Source: Spirochaetaceae bacterium
Lineage (GTDB): Bacteria; Spirochaetota; Spirochaetia; Treponematales; Treponemataceae
NCBI GenBank assembly: GCA_017614995.1
Contig: JAGAAX010000055.1
Coordinates: 1-52,508 of the forward strand
DNA: 52,508 nt
Direction of reading: 5' to 3'
Below, in pieces: positions 25,979 to 33,377 of the stretch; the first letter of the stretch is position 1; every line of letters starts with the position of its first letter. The position numbers and the translations under genes were made by a program. The notes beneath the pieces are model-generated. The model was not told the DNA's origin and did not search any database. It was given only the letters and a program-made list of their open reading frames with translations.

Positions 25979-27106
25979 CTATGCCTTTTTAAATACCAGA
26001 AGCGAATATGCGTTTGAACCGAGATTATGGTGCGCACAGTCGAGCTTGAATCCTGCTTTTTCAACAGCTTCTTTCAGTTCTGCAAAACGGTACATTTTGC
26101 TGTTTCCGTTTGCCATGCATGTAAAATACAGAGAGGTTGCCTGAAGCGAATAGGCACTCGCTTCAAAACGCTGTTTGTCCCAAAGCGGCTCAAGCACATA
26201 AACAAGCGTGTCTTTGTCTGCTGCATCGTGCACTTTCTTAAGGATTTTGGTAATCTGCGAAAGTGAAAAGCAGTCAAGAAACTGGCTCATCCAAACTGCG
26301 TCTGGCTTTGCAGGCAGAACAGTTGATTCAGCCAGAACATTGCCACTGTGTGTCTTTATCCGGTCTGCAAAGCCTGCTTTTGCCGCATTCTGCTCGGCAA
26401 CTGCTGTCTGACCGGGCAGGTCAACAATTGTTACATTAACTCTGCTGTCATAGTTGCAGCAGGCAACCGCCCATTTTGCTGTGTTTCCGCCGATGTCTAC
26501 CAATGTTTTCGGTTTTTTTTCAAAAACAATAGGCAGGGCTTCTGGAAAAGCTATGTCTGAATAAAAATGGTCAAAGTCAAACCAGCTTTTCTTTGCCTTT
26601 TCCGGCAATGTTGAAAGTGCCTCGTATATAGTTGTCCATTTATCGCCAAAAACTGTAAGACCGCGCGGTTTGCCGTCTTTAATTGACTCTTCAAGATTCC
26701 ATGCACCCTGATAGCAGATATCGTTTGTAAACCAGAAATTGACTTTTGTGAGGTCATCTTCAAGGAACATCCAGCCGGTTTTTGCAAGAACAAATTTTTC
26801 ATGTGCTGTGCCTGCGTCTGAATCAATTGAATCTTTTGTCAGTTTAATGAGATTCATGCCGAGTGCAATTTCGCAGAGCACGTCAACGCCGTATTTAGAA
26901 ACTCCGGCTTTCTTGGAGAGTTCGTCTGCTGTTATGCCGTTATCGCCGGCATCTGAAATGAGCTGAAGTATATTAAGGTCAAGCATTGCCCTTACAGCCT
27001 GAAAAGTAAGCGGAGCAAATGCAATTTTTTGTGCTTCATATTTTGCGTCTACCGCACGGATTTTGTCGTCGGTGAATTTCTCGCTGGTAAAAAAAGCTGG
27101 ATCCAT
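25979..27106 (-). CDS. apeB: SAM-dependent O-methyltransferase-like protein (ApeB-like)
   Basis: About 375 residues. An N-terminal winged-helix dimerisation region (AVRAMLDLNILQLI...GITADELSKKAGVS) precedes a class I methyltransferase fold with VDIGGNTAKWAVACC as the SAM-binding loop and VTIVDLPGQ as the acidic strand. This is the plan of small-molecule O-methyltransferases. In APE pathways the methyltransferase modifies the aryl head group. The frame opens at 27178, but ATG at 27106 has GAGG 5 nt upstream and gives the normal N-terminus. First gene of the minus-strand operon. Confidence 0.8.
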   Translation of the reverse strand: MDPAFFTSEKFTDDKIRAVDAKYEAQKIAFAPLTFQAVRAMLDLNILQLISDAGDNGITADELSKKAGVSKYGVDVLCEIALGMNLIKLTKDSIDSDAGTAHEKFVLAKTGWMFLEDDLTKVNFWFTNDICYQGAWNLEESIKDGKPRGLTVFGDKWTTIYEALSTLPEKAKKSWFDFDHFYSDIAFPEALPIVFEKKPKTLVDIGGNTAKWAVACCNYDSRVNVTIVDLPGQTAVAEQNAAKAGFADRIKTHSGNVLAESTVLPAKPDAVWMSQFLDCFSLSQITKILKKVHDAADKDTLVYVLEPLWDKQRFEASAYSLQATSLYFTCMANGNSKMYRFAELKEAVEKAGFKLDCAHHNLGSNAYSLLVFKKA

Positions 27107-27237
27107 AAAAACCTCATGTATGCGAAACGTTTTTTTAAGATTATCTGAAAATAAATAATCTTTCAACCTTGTGACCATGCCCGCCAGTGTTCAGACGCAA
27201 AAAACGGATTTGGATTATAAAACAAGTTCAAAAGAAG

Positions 27238-27365
27238 TTGACACGCAGTATTTGTACTCTATAATCGCTCATTGACTGCGTAAACTGCCGTCATCGCGAG
27301 CTGAAAGGAAGCAATTCAAAAAAAAAAGCTGGTGTACAGCCAGAACGGTGTACACCAGCTTTATC
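27238..27365 (+). ncRNA. Putative small RNA: consensus promoter followed by a terminator, no ORF
   Basis: TTGACA (27238-27243), 16 bp, TATAAT (27260-27265): the best sigma-70 promoter in the window. It points into an 80-90 nt stretch with no reading frame that ends in the strong hairpin AGCTGGTGTACA...TGTACACCAGCT followed by TTTAT. Downstream genes lie on the opposite strand, so a short RNA is the natural product. It includes a degraded copy (27288-27317) of a genome-repeat motif, also seen at 42182-42216. No known family recognised. Confidence 0.45.
27319..27362 (-). terminator. Strong rho-independent terminator of the hsp20 unit, usable on both strands
   Basis: On the minus strand the 12-bp stem AGCTGGTGTACA / TGTACACCAGCT is followed by a run of about ten T. 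On the plus strand the same stem is followed by TTTAT. Confidence 0.85.
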
Positions 27366-27381
27366 TGGAACAATCTATAAA

Positions 27382-27486
27382 TTAGACTTCAGGAGCGCGT
27401 TCGTGCTCTTTCTTCTGATGCCTTTCGAGCTTCTTTTCTTTAAGGCTCTTCTTAGGTTTATTCATTTTGTTTTTTGCATTAGCCAT
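27382..27486 (-). CDS. Small, highly basic protein of 34 residues
   Basis: Reads MANAKNKMNKPKKSLKEKKL and then ends ERHQKKEHERAPEV, with about one third Lys and Arg. A GGAGG ribosome site lies 7 nt before the ATG, and the terminator follows the stop. It is 14 nt downstream of hsp20, in the same unit. Its charge suggests binding to RNA, DNA or ribosomes (inference). I recognise no family. Confidence 0.65.
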   Translation of the reverse strand: MANAKNKMNKPKKSLKEKKLERHQKKEHERAPEV

Positions 27487-27500
27487 AATGTCAGCCTCCG

Positions 27501-27938
27501 TTAAGCGCAAGTTATTGTAATCTGTTTTGGTGCAGTAATAGCTTTTTTAGGCATATTGATTGTCAAAACGCCGTTTTTAACTGTTGCAGCCAGCTTTTCG
27601 TTGTCTACATCCTCTGGCAGGCTGAAACTTCTTGAGAACTTAGAATATCTGCGTTCTCTTATAAGATATTTTGCGCTTTCTTTTGTTTCGCCCTTTTCTT
27701 CCTTCTGGTCTTTTACTTCAGATTCAGAAGAAATTGTAAGGATATTGTTCAAAAGTTTAATGTCAATGTCTTTGTCGGTTTTTCCCGGAAGATCCATTTT
27801 AAGAGAGTATTTGTCTTTGCTCTCTTTTACATCGACTTTTGGGGTCGAAAAAGCTTTCTTAAAATTGAAAGATGGCAATGTGTATCCGTCATCCTCAAAA
27901 TCATCAAACAAGTCGTTAAAAAGTGTAAGTTCGTTCAT
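27501..27938 (-). CDS. Hsp20 small heat shock protein
   Basis: 145 residues with the alpha-crystallin domain: YSLKMDLPGKTDKDIDIKLLNNILTI, then YLIRERRYSKFSRSFSLPEDVD, and the C-terminal AxVKNGVLTINMPK motif, ending with a short tail containing the ITI-like IxI element. It is an ATP-independent holdase in the cytoplasm. Start supported by AGGAGG upstream. Forms a two-gene unit with the 34-residue basic protein. Confidence 0.92.
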   Translation of the reverse strand: MNELTLFNDLFDDFEDDGYTLPSFNFKKAFSTPKVDVKESKDKYSLKMDLPGKTDKDIDIKLLNNILTISSESEVKDQKEEKGETKESAKYLIRERRYSKFSRSFSLPEDVDNEKLAATVKNGVLTINMPKKAITAPKQITITCA

Positions 27939-28249
27939 AAGTAACCTCCTGATTATTTTAAGAACTTTGGAAAGAAATGCGCTTTTGAATTACTGCATTT
28001 CTGAAGGTTTAACCTTCAATAACTATATTGCATTTTCTGTGCCAACTTTTGTGCGCATGCAGAGCCAATAAACACGCCTTTTCAAGGTAAATCAGGCTTT
28101 TCTTAAAAACTGAAAAGAATTCCCATGAGTAAATTTGCTTTTGAATTTCAGGGCAATTTTTGTATTTGGGGAATTTTGACCCAAAAAGCAGGCACAAACA
28201 TGGCGGTGTGCGCATCATTTACGCGGAAAACGCAGAATGCAGATAGTTC

Positions 28250-28300
28250 TTGACAAGTATACTTTGCAATGCTATATTCTTTTATGACAAGTTAACTTGG
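28250..28300 (+). promoter_or_regulatory. Promoter with two operator palindromes upstream of the XRE pair
   Basis: TTGACA (28250-28255), 17 bp, TATATT (28273-28278). CAAGTATACTTTG (28254-28266) overlaps the -35 side and CAAGTTAACTTGG (28288-28300) covers the start site; both are preceded by TGA and are 34 bp apart. Two related palindromes around a core promoter are the usual setting for autorepression, here plausibly by the XRE protein encoded at 28698. Confidence 0.65.
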
Positions 28301-28334
28301 CAAATGCAGATTCATACCAAAAAGGGGATTATTT

Positions 28335-28655
28335 ATGACCAAAGAAGAAATCCTTGAGAAAAGTCGCAGCGAAAGCAAAGGCGGAGACTATTACGAGGGC
28401 GAAGTTATAAGATGGGCATCTTCGTATTCCGTTGTAACAGGCTGGTTTCTTTGCTTTGTTATTACAGTTATTGATTTTTTGAGTAACAGAAAAATCAATT
28501 TATCGATTTACGCTGTATGTTTCGGAATGAGTTTTGTATTGTTCCTGCTTAAAAGCATAAAGCTTCACCGGAAACATGAAATTATAGTTACTGTTTTTTA
28601 CGGCTTAGCGTTTGTCTTATTCATCTTTGCTTATATTAAAGGAATAATCGTATGA
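28335..28655 (+). CDS. Small membrane protein, DUF6442-like
   Basis: 106 residues. A cytoplasmic N-terminus (MTKEEILEKSRSESKGGDYYEGE) precedes four hydrophobic segments between residues 32 and 105. Such proteins are commonly paired with a short XRE regulator, as here. GGGGATTATTT gives a ribosome site. Function is unknown. Promoter and operators precede it, so the pair may be self-regulated. Confidence 0.7.
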   Translation: MTKEEILEKSRSESKGGDYYEGEVIRWASSYSVVTGWFLCFVITVIDFLSNRKINLSIYAVCFGMSFVLFLLKSIKLHRKHEIIVTVFYGLAFVLFIFAYIKGIIV

Positions 28656-28697
28656 CATTAGTATTAAAGCGTTGTGGTGTAATTTAAGGTTAAGCGT

Positions 28698-28904
28698 ATG
28701 GACGAAGCATTAATTCTGAAGAACCATCTCAAAGAGATACGCGCTGAAAAGAAGCTTTCGCAGACGGAGCTTGCTGAAATGGTCGGCGTTTCACGCAATA
28801 CGATAAGCTCAATCGAAACAGGCCAGTTCTGCCCGACGGCCAAGCTTGCGCTCATATTGTGCATTGCGCTGGATAAGAAATTCGAAGAAGTGTTCTTTTT
28901 TTAA
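28698..28904 (+). CDS. Short XRE-family transcriptional regulator
   Basis: 68 residues, nearly all helix-turn-helix: LKEIRAEKKLSQTELAEMVG, then VSRNTISSIETGQFCPTAKL, ending LALDKKFEEVFFF-like, the YozG/Cro subgroup. It likely binds the two CAAGT palindromes at 28254 and 28288. It starts 42 nt after the membrane protein gene, with AAGGTTAAGCGT upstream of the ATG. Confidence 0.85.
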   Translation: MDEALILKNHLKEIRAEKKLSQTELAEMVGVSRNTISSIETGQFCPTAKLALILCIALDKKFEEVFFF

Positions 28905-28931
28905 TTTGGCACTTGGAAGTGCCGGAACTTT

Positions 28932-29147
28932 GAAGGGGAAGGCAAAACCCTTAATTCGGAAGCACGGTTTTTCCTTCCCCTTCGACCCCATCCTTTTCTG
29001 GCACCGCCAAAGGGCTCAGCCCTTTGGAAACCCGGGTGCACAATTATTATTGATGGAACTCCGCTTGAACAGATTAATTCGGTCACTGAGCGTTGGTTAG
29101 TGAGCGTAGTCGAACCAAGTCGAAGTGACCAACAGTGCGGGCTTTTG
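28932..29147 (+). repeat. Structured dispersed repeat, copy 1
   Basis: About 215 bp that recur at 41906-42124. Three hairpins can be drawn: GGGGAAGGCAAAACC with GGTTTTTCCTTCCCC; CCAAAGGGCT with AGCCCTTTGG; and GGTCACT...AGTGACC enclosing TTGGTT/AACCAA. Between them lies the conserved line ATTATTGATGGAACTCCGCTT. Both copies start within about 30 bp of the stop of an upstream gene. No ORF is credible. Confidence 0.8.
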
Positions 29148-29288
29148 TACAAAGCTGTCACAAGTTTTCGCGAAGTGAAAACTAGCTGGGGTTGCCGAAC
29201 TGACATATTATGTAGATTAGCCTCAATCGCAACCCCGTTATTGTCGGGCGGACCCGGCAATCTTTTTAGGTTGATGAACATAAAGCGA
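29148..29288. repeat. REP-like hairpins downstream of repeat copy 1
   Basis: Contains AGTTTTCGCGAAGTGAAAACT, then GGGGTTGC pairing with GCAACCCC around 29190-29240, and a GTCGGGCGGACCCGGCAA segment of a type seen between genes in many bacteria. No gene is seen. Confidence 0.5.
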
Positions 29289-29999
29289 CTACGCATTTTT
29301 CAGCTTTTTTCTTAGGCGGATATTATCGATTACTAGATAAACTAGAGCAATGAATAATGCAAACAAAAATATTGTCGCAAACGGGAACTGCTTCTTTCTT
29401 TTTATCGCAGTTCGCTCAAAAACAACCTTTCTCTGTCTGCCGTTAGGGTAAATGACAAATCCTTCACCATTCAATTCACCTTTTGTCCATAGCCCAACAT
29501 ATTTAATCCCATCAGAATGGGAAAACACGCCTTCTCCATCATAGTAATCATCTTTGAATCCGCCTTGATAAAAACCTCCGTCAAAAAAATTGAAAAATCC
29601 TTCTCCATCTTTTAATCCACCTTTAAAATCACCTATATACACGCTACCATCATAATAAATAATTCGTCCTTTACCGTATAAATCATTATTCTTAAAATTA
29701 CCGGTGTACGTTGTACCGTTGAAGTATTTTAGTTCGCCCTGCCCTTCCATCAGACCGTTAACATAATCTCCAGTATACGTATACAAATGAGATTCATATG
29801 TTCCATGACCGTTATACAGACCATTTGAAAATTCACCGGTATATTTCGCGCCACCTTGAAAAACTTGAGTTCCAGAACCTTCAAACAAGCCGTTTTTCAT
29901 TTCCCCAAAATACACAGAACCGTCCGGCAGTCTGTATTCTTCAGCAAAAACTGAAATTGAAATCGAGCAAATAAAAAACACTAATACTAACTTTTTCAT
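29289..29999 (-). CDS. Secreted or membrane MORN-repeat protein
   Basis: 236 residues. Signal peptide (LVLVFFICSISISVFAE), then seven MORN repeats of about 23 residues such as YTGEFSNGLYNGHGTY and YIGDFKGGLKDGEGFF, then a transmembrane helix near residue 210 (FATIFLFALFIALVYLVI) and a basic tail. MORN repeats form an elongated beta sheet that often mediates contacts with membranes or partners. It follows the GH5 gene with a 59-nt gap containing a hairpin, so co-transcription is possible. Confidence 0.8.
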   Translation of the reverse strand: MKKLVLVFFICSISISVFAEEYRLPDGSVYFGEMKNGLFEGSGTQVFQGGAKYTGEFSNGLYNGHGTYESHLYTYTGDYVNGLMEGQGELKYFNGTTYTGNFKNNDLYGKGRIIYYDGSVYIGDFKGGLKDGEGFFNFFDGGFYQGGFKDDYYDGEGVFSHSDGIKYVGLWTKGELNGEGFVIYPNGRQRKVVFERTAIKRKKQFPFATIFLFALFIALVYLVIDNIRLRKKLKNA

Positions 30000-30023
30000 T
30001 TTTTACATTCCTTTTTTTGCAAG

Positions 30024-30046
30024 ATTCCCCGGTCAGGCCGGGGAAT
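30024..30046. repeat. ATTCCCCGG...CCGGGGAAT hairpin between two genes
   Basis: Perfect arms ATTCCCCGG and CCGGGGAAT around TCAGG. Similar sequences are common intergenic repeats in bacteria. It has no T-run. Confidence 0.6.
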
Positions 30047-30058
30047 GACACTAAATAT

Positions 30059-31336
30059 TTAGTTCATTGCTTTTGTTGCTGCTTCTATCAGGCTTGGGAA
30101 ATACCAGGTCTGGGTTTCGCGGTTGTAGAAGCCGTAAAGCTCGTTGTAGCTTTTTGACTTGGGTACTTCCCAGATGCCGTTGTCCCAGAGAATGGCTGCC
30201 ATATTACATGATTTTGCCTTAGTGCAGAAATATGTAAACCATTTTTCGCGCTCGGCGAGATTGTCTTTGTTGGTTGCGCCCATTTCGCCAATTACTACAG
30301 GAATTCCCTTTTTGACGAATTTTGTATCAAGCTCTCTAAACCAGTAGTCGAGGTCGCTTTTGTGCTTCTGCGCAAAGGTTCTGTCGCCGCCTTTGTCCTG
30401 CATTGCAAAGTTATATGGTGAGTACATGTGCACAGAAAGCGCAAGGCAGTTTGCCGGGTCGTCAGGCTTTTTGAATTTCGGGCTTATTGCCGCACCAGGC
30501 GAAGCAACATAAGACGGAATCATCAGAAGGCGTGTCGCATTGTTTCCGCCTGTGGCGCGTATTGTGTCTACGCAAAGCTGATTGTATTCATTGATGCAGT
30601 TCATCGCGTCGTTGCATGTCTTGCATGAGGCTTCCCAGTTCCATTCGTGAGGGTCTCCCGGAAGCCGCGGCTCGTTGAGCACTTCAAAAATAAGGTGCTC
30701 GTCATAGTCGTTGTTGAAAACTTCGGCAACCTGCTGCCAGATTTTTGTGATGTACTTCTCTGATTCTGCCTTGCATTTAGACGCGGGGCTGAATCCTTTG
30801 CGGCTGTTGTCTTTCAGTGTGTTTGCAGCAACATTGTCGTGGTGAATGTTTATGATTACATAAAGACCTTCGTCCATTGCCCAGTCTACAACGGTTTTTA
30901 CGCGGCTCATCCATGCAGGGTCTATGTTATATTTGGCGTCAATGTGGTCGTGCCAAGAAACTGGAATTCTTATAGTAGAGATTCCGCTTGCTTTCAGCCC
31001 TTTTATCATAGCCTGTGTTGTTTTGGGCATTCCCCAGTATGTTTCGGTGTCTATTCCAAGCGATTTGTTTGCGCCGTTCCAGCCGTTTGCAGGATCGCCG
31101 CCGGCAAATGCATCAAGCGTGTTGCCGAGATTCCAGCCGAATTTCATGTTCTTTACAATTTCTGCGGCAGAAATTGCAGCGGCAGGCTTTGCGGCATCTG
31201 CTTTTGCGGCAGATGTCTGTGCTGCTGGGGCAGGTGTCGGTGCGGCAGCTTCTTTCTTAGATGCAGAAAAGGCGGAAGCGCAGCTTGCAAAAACAAATGC
31301 GGCTGCACAAATTAAAGTTAAAAGCTTATTAGTCAT
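30059..31336 (-). CDS. GH5 endoglucanase-like lipoprotein
   Basis: 425 residues. A lipoprotein signal ends at FASC near residue 19; a linker of about 40 residues rich in Ala, Pro and Thr follows, then a glycoside hydrolase family 5 TIM barrel. FGWNLGNTLDA, IRIPVSWHDH, HHDN, FEVLNEPRL (acid/base Glu) and VIGEMGA (nucleophile Glu) are all present. The opening motif is typical of subfamily GH5_4, active on beta-glucans and xyloglucan. It would sit on the cell surface or periplasm as a fibre-degrading enzyme. The start at 31336 has GGGAG upstream; the longer frame to 31420 lacks a signal peptide. Confidence 0.88.
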   Translation of the reverse strand: MTNKLLTLICAAAFVFASCASAFSASKKEAAAPTPAPAAQTSAAKADAAKPAAAISAAEIVKNMKFGWNLGNTLDAFAGGDPANGWNGANKSLGIDTETYWGMPKTTQAMIKGLKASGISTIRIPVSWHDHIDAKYNIDPAWMSRVKTVVDWAMDEGLYVIINIHHDNVAANTLKDNSRKGFSPASKCKAESEKYITKIWQQVAEVFNNDYDEHLIFEVLNEPRLPGDPHEWNWEASCKTCNDAMNCINEYNQLCVDTIRATGGNNATRLLMIPSYVASPGAAISPKFKKPDDPANCLALSVHMYSPYNFAMQDKGGDRTFAQKHKSDLDYWFRELDTKFVKKGIPVVIGEMGATNKDNLAEREKWFTYFCTKAKSCNMAAILWDNGIWEVPKSKSYNELYGFYNRETQTWYFPSLIEAATKAMN

Positions 31337-31367
31337 TGTTGTTTCTCCCATAAATTGGTAAAAAATC

Positions 31368-31464
31368 AACAACCTCGACGCAGAGCGACGAGGTATGTTG
31401 TTCTTAATAAGTAATTGCACTCGGCTTTGATACCCTTTATTTCGACGCAGAGCGTCGGGGTATC
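31368..31464. repeat. Two CGACGCAGAGCG hairpins upstream of the GH5 gene
   Basis: AACAACCTCG...CGAGGTATGTTGTT (31368-31402) and GATACCC...GGGTATC (31429-31464) each enclose a CGACGC-AGA-GCG core; the inner core of the second (31443-31457) is perfect. They lie in the upstream region of the GH5 gene and may be REP-like elements. Confidence 0.6.
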
Positions 31465-31601
31465 AAACCCTCGGCACGAATGAACAGCTTTATTATACAT
31501 TCAAATTTGCATTTTTATAAATTTTTTGCGCGAATTTTTCTCCGGTTTCCAACTAAAATTGAAAAACTGTGGTATACTTCTAGTTCAATAGGGGAAATTC
31601 T

Positions 31602-32231
31602 ATGGATTCAAAAGCCTTATTCAGTCTTTCTTACGGTGTGTTCATTCTTGGAGCAAAAACAAAAGCAAAAATAAGTGCATGTGTAACCAATACCTGTATG
31701 CAGGTCGCAAACGACCCTGTCCGTATAGCAATTTCCCTATTGAACAGAAATTATACTTGCCAGATGATTAAGGAGTGCGGCTCTTTTGCACTTTCTGTGC
31801 TTGATAAGTCTGTAAGCTTTGACACGATTAAGCATTTCGGCTTTCAAAGCGGCCGCGACGTTGAAAAATTCAAGGATTTTGAATATTCGCTTGATTTAAA
31901 CGGAAATCCGTATATTAAGGCTGAAACTTGCGCCGTTATTTCTGCAAAGGTGATTTCGTCTCAAGACTTGGGCACGCACACGCTTTTTATTGCAGAAGTT
32001 ACTGACGCGGAAATTTTGAGCAGCCGCGCGCCTGTAACGTATGCAGACTATCAGAATGAGATAAAGCCGAAACCCGCCGCGCAGAAGCCGGCTCAGTCTG
32101 AAAAAAAGATAATCGGCTGGCGGTGCAAGATATGCGGCTACGAGCTTATGCAGGCGGAGCTTCCGGCTGATTATGTATGTCCGCTTTGCGGTCATCCGGC
32201 TGAAGATTTTGAGCCGATTTATGAGGCTTGA
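31602..32231 (+). CDS. hrb: Flavin reductase-rubredoxin fusion (Hrb, high-molecular-weight rubredoxin)
   Basis: 209 residues. Residues 1-150 are a flavin-reductase-like FMN-binding domain (LFSLSYGVFILGAKTK; ACVTNTCMQVANDPVRIAIS). The C-terminal 45 residues are a rubredoxin with CKICG and CPLCG knuckles that bind one Fe. Such Hrb proteins pass electrons from NADH oxidoreductases to flavodiiron proteins. It is the first of four genes on one strand that handle O2 and its products. GGGG precedes the ATG and TATACT lies at 31573-31578. Confidence 0.88.
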   Translation: MDSKALFSLSYGVFILGAKTKAKISACVTNTCMQVANDPVRIAISLLNRNYTCQMIKECGSFALSVLDKSVSFDTIKHFGFQSGRDVEKFKDFEYSLDLNGNPYIKAETCAVISAKVISSQDLGTHTLFIAEVTDAEILSSRAPVTYADYQNEIKPKPAAQKPAQSEKKIIGWRCKICGYELMQAELPADYVCPLCGHPAEDFEPIYEA

Positions 32232-32303
32232 ACTTAAAATGTGATGTTCATGGCAGACGTTGTGCCTTGAAGAATATATAAGAGACAATCAGGAGGATTG
32301 GCT

Positions 32304-32681
32304 ATGGAGATGAAGTTTTACAAGTGCAAGACTTGCGGAAAAATTATTGCAATGGTTGAAGAAACAGGAGTTCCGACAGTTTGCTGCGGCGAATCTATGG
32401 TAGAGCTTGTGCCTAACACAACAGATGCTGCTGTTGAAAAGCATGTGCCTGTTATTGCACAGAAGGGTAACATCGTAGAAGTCACTGTTGGTTCTGTTGA
32501 ACACCCTATGACACCGGAACACTACATTCCGTGGATTGCAATTCAGACAAAGACCGGCAACCAGCGTAAGACTCTTAAACCGGGTAATCCTCCAAAAGCA
32601 ACTTTTGCTTTGGTAGACGGCGACGAAGTTGTAAAAGCTGTTGCTTACTGCAACCTTCATGGTCTTTGGGCAAATAAATAG
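32304..32681 (+). CDS. dfx: Desulfoferrodoxin (superoxide reductase)
   Basis: 125 residues. An N-terminal desulforedoxin centre (CKTCG and the adjacent pair VCCGE) and a C-terminal iron site with His and Cys ligands in EKHVPVI, EHPMTPEHYI and YCNLHGLW. The enzyme reduces superoxide to peroxide without forming O2, typical of anaerobes. The AGGAGG at 32291-32296 places the start at the ATG at 32304 rather than the upstream TTG. Confidence 0.95.
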   Translation: MEMKFYKCKTCGKIIAMVEETGVPTVCCGESMVELVPNTTDAAVEKHVPVIAQKGNIVEVTVGSVEHPMTPEHYIPWIAIQTKTGNQRKTLKPGNPPKATFALVDGDEVVKAVAYCNLHGLWANK

Positions 32682-32730
32682 CGCAAAATTCAACTTACAA
32701 CAATAAATGTAATTTTATAGGAGAAAAACA

Positions 32731-33267
32731 ATGAGCAAGTACGCAGGTACACAGACAGAAAAAAATTTGCAGGCTGCTTTTGCAGGAGAATCACAGGCTA
32801 GAAACAAGTATACATACTTTGCTTCAACAGCTAAAAAAGAAGGCTATGAACAGATTGCCGCTATTTTTGAAGCAACAGCAAACAACGAAAAAGAACACGC
32901 AAAAATGTGGTTCAAAGAACTGAACGGCATAGGCGATACAGCTGCTAACCTCAACGCAGCTGCTGACGGCGAAAACTATGAATGGACAGACATGTACGAA
33001 GATTTTGCAAAGACAGCTGAAAAAGAAGGCTTCACAGCTCTTGCTGCAAAATTCCGCGCAGTCGCAAAAATTGAAAAACGCCACGAAGAGCGCTACCGTG
33101 CATTACTCAAGAACATAGAAACAGCTGCTGTTTTTGAGAAGAGCGAAGTTAAAGTTTGGGAATGCCGCAACTGTGGACACATTGTTGTTGGTACAAAAGT
33201 TCCGGAAGTATGCCCTGTTTGTGCACATCCGAAAGCATATTTTGAAATCAGCGCAGAAAACTACTAA
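32731..33267 (+). CDS. rbr: Rubrerythrin
   Basis: 178 residues. A four-helix diiron domain with [22 protein letters not shown] and [10 protein letters not shown] carries the Glu and His ligands, and a C-terminal rubredoxin has CRNCG and CPVCA. It reduces hydrogen peroxide with electrons from rubredoxin. Codon use is highly biased to frequent codons (GCA, ACA, GAA), which suggests strong expression. TAGGAG precedes the ATG. Confidence 0.96.
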   Translation: MSKYAGTQTEKNLQAAFAGESQARNKYTYFASTAKKEGYEQIAAIFEATANNEKEHAKMWFKELNGIGDTAANLNAAADGENYEWTDMYEDFAKTAEKEGFTALAAKFRAVAKIEKRHEERYRALLKNIETAAVFEKSEVKVWECRNCGHIVVGTKVPEVCPVCAHPKAYFEISAENY

Positions 33268-33296
33268 TTTTTCCGCAAGCTTTTGTAAGCTGATAT

Positions 33297-33348
33297 TGCC
33301 GGATTTCTCTGTTGTCTGCATTCGTCAGGCGGCAGCATGAATCCGGCA
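33297..33348 (+). other. Intergenic hairpin between rubrerythrin and flavodiiron genes
   Basis: TGCCGGATT (33297-33305) pairs with AATCCGGCA (33340-33348), and a loosely T-rich run follows. It could be a partial terminator or a processing site that sets the ratio of the two transcripts (inference). Confidence 0.5.
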
Positions 33349-33377
33349 GTTAATTTTTAAAAAAACGAAGGGAAACC

